From: JBAWAP01 sp049589355
GTDB taxonomy: Bacteria; Chloroflexota; Anaerolineae; VGOG01
Length of the DNA stretch: 5,810 bases
Direction: 5' to 3'
Assembly: GCA_049589355.1 (NCBI GenBank)
Contig: JBAWAP010000316.1
Location: 1-5,810, forward strand
Shown: piece by piece, positions 5,285 to 5,810 of the stretch
How positions within the stretch are numbered: the stretch's first letter is position 1
How the letters are laid out: every line of letters starts with the position of its first letter
Made by a program: the position numbers and the translations under genes
The notes under the pieces: generated by a model
What the model saw: only the letters and a program-made list of their open reading frames with translations
What the model was told of the DNA's origin: nothing
The model's database searches: none

Positions 5285-5658
5285 GTGATACACTGAATTA
5301 CCTGCAACCCCACGAACAAATGGCAGTAAACGATTATGTGAATCGTTTGCATTTTAACCTAGGCGATAATCTCATGGGCTTGTGGCTCTTCGGCTCCAAG
5401 TTACGGGGAGATTTCGACTCTGATTCCGATATTGACCTACTGGTGGTACTCAAAATCCTGCAACCAGCGACGCGTTGGCGCATCCGCGAGATCGCCGCCC
5501 GGTGTTCGTTGGAGCACGATGTGCTTTTCAATACTCATATCCTCGACCAGGCCCGCTGGGAAGAGGAGGTGTACTATCAGAGTACCCTCTGGCGTGAAAT
5601 CCAGCGTGATGGCGTGTCTCTTCCTCTCATGCAAACCGCTGACGCGCCAGATAGGTAA
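5281..5658 (+). CDS. MNT-type nucleotidyltransferase domain protein (MntA-like)
   Basis: This 125-aa protein belongs to the minimal nucleotidyltransferase (MNT, NTP_transf_2) group. The core motif GSx(10)DxD is intact: Gly38-Ser39 within LWLFGSKLRGDFDSDSD, then Asp50 and Asp52 in DIDLLVV. Asp80 in LEHDVLF is well placed as the third metal-binding acidic residue. The C-terminal REIQRDGVSL (105-114) matches the usual ending of these proteins. Members of HEPN/MNT toxin-antitoxin pairs act as antitoxins; MntA adds AMP units to a tyrosine of its HepT toxin. All catalytic acids are present, so it is predicted active. The ATG at 5281 overlaps the preceding stop as ATGA, indicating translational coupling. 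Oddly, the upstream partner is only 56 aa, so the usual full HEPN toxin is missing unless it lies beyond the window. The family is clear; the biological target is not. Confidence 0.87.
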   Translation: MSDTLNYLQPHEQMAVNDYVNRLHFNLGDNLMGLWLFGSKLRGDFDSDSDIDLLVVLKILQPATRWRIREIAARCSLEHDVLFNTHILDQARWEEEVYYQSTLWREIQRDGVSLPLMQTADAPDR

Positions 5659-5716
5659 TTCAGCTCTTACTACATCAAATCCACTAGCGTAACGGTTGTG
5701 CAACCAGGAGCTGAAT
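5658..5716. repeat. Nested inverted repeats immediately after the MNT gene
   Basis: ATTCAGCTC (5658-5666) pairs perfectly with GAGCTGAAT (5708-5716) across 41 nt. Within that loop GGTTG (5694-5698) and CAACC (5701-5705) form a second near-palindrome, GGTTGTGCAACC. No run of T follows, so it is not a standard intrinsic terminator. It could stabilise the 3' end of the transcript or be a remnant of a repeat. No flanking direct repeat was found. Confidence 0.4.
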
Positions 5717-5810
5717 CGTTCATATCGGCGAAAAAACGCAACTTTTGAACAACGGCAAGGCCAGTTGGAAGGATGCGGAATCCTGGATCACCAACTGAAC
5801 GCCCGCAAAC
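5693..5810 (+). other. Unassigned right-edge region with an open frame and a hairpin
   Basis: One plus-strand frame stays open from 5693 to the edge and reads protein-like (ELNRSYRRKNATFEQRQG, then GILDHQLNARK). It has no ATG and no ribosome binding site; the only start-like codon is TTG at 5696. It could be the beginning or a relic of a further gene. The same stretch contains CAGTTGG (5762-5768) pairing with CCAACTG (5791-5797), with AGGAT/ATCCT (5770-5774/5780-5784) nested inside. No family is assigned. Confidence 0.18.

Noticed and set aside
5660..5810. Integron attC-like recombination site
   Set aside because: The inverted repeats suggested attC, but the GTTRRRY/RYYYAAC core sites are not present in the right arrangement and no integrase is visible.

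Overview
The window looks like a moderately GC-rich bacterial chromosome segment with dense gene packing, overlapping start/stop codons and strong Shine-Dalgarno sites. The gene set is a molybdenum hydroxylase large subunit, a GDT1-type transporter, a MazEF-like pair, a thioredoxin/CcdA fusion and an MNT-type nucleotidyltransferase. It would fit a free-living, perhaps Chloroflexota-like, bacterium. That assignment is an impression from gene content and protein style, not a measured result. No rRNA, tRNA or CRISPR array was seen.

Layout. (1) Positions 1-2700, minus strand: a promoter at about 2668-2696 drives a 744-aa molybdopterin-binding hydroxylase subunit (270-2504). Its stop codon overlaps the GTG start of a GDT1/TMEM165-family membrane protein that runs off the left edge. 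Between promoter and ribosome binding site sits a 100-bp element (2555-2654) with 17-bp terminal inverted repeats and a perfect 8-bp direct repeat on each side. This has the architecture of a non-autonomous mobile element (MITE) inserted into the 5' untranslated region. (2) Positions 2697-2780 hold a possible protein-coding relic on the minus strand. (3) Positions 2793-3468, plus strand: a near-consensus sigma70-type promoter and a two-gene toxin-antitoxin operon (ribbon-helix-helix antitoxin, MazF/PemK toxin, 8-base overlap). (4) Positions 3547-5073, minus strand: one large membrane protein with two extracytoplasmic thioredoxin-fold domains, each with a CxxC motif, fused to a DsbD/CcdA-like redox membrane domain. 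(5) Positions 5114-5658, plus strand, divergent from it: a 56-aa protein resembling the front half of a HEPN domain, overlapping by ATGA an MNT-family nucleotidyltransferase. The pair starts from a perfect TATAAT box placed so close to the ATG that the transcript is probably leaderless. (6) Positions 5659-5810: inverted repeats and an uncertain reading frame running off the right edge.

How the genes work together: two small two-gene modules (MazEF-like and HEPN/MNT-like) flank a thiol-redox membrane protein. To the left, a molybdo-hydroxylase is translationally coupled to a metal/proton exchanger-type transporter. The most interesting items are the MITE in the hydroxylase leader, the miniature leaderless HEPN-like/MNT pair, and the double-thioredoxin CcdA fusion.
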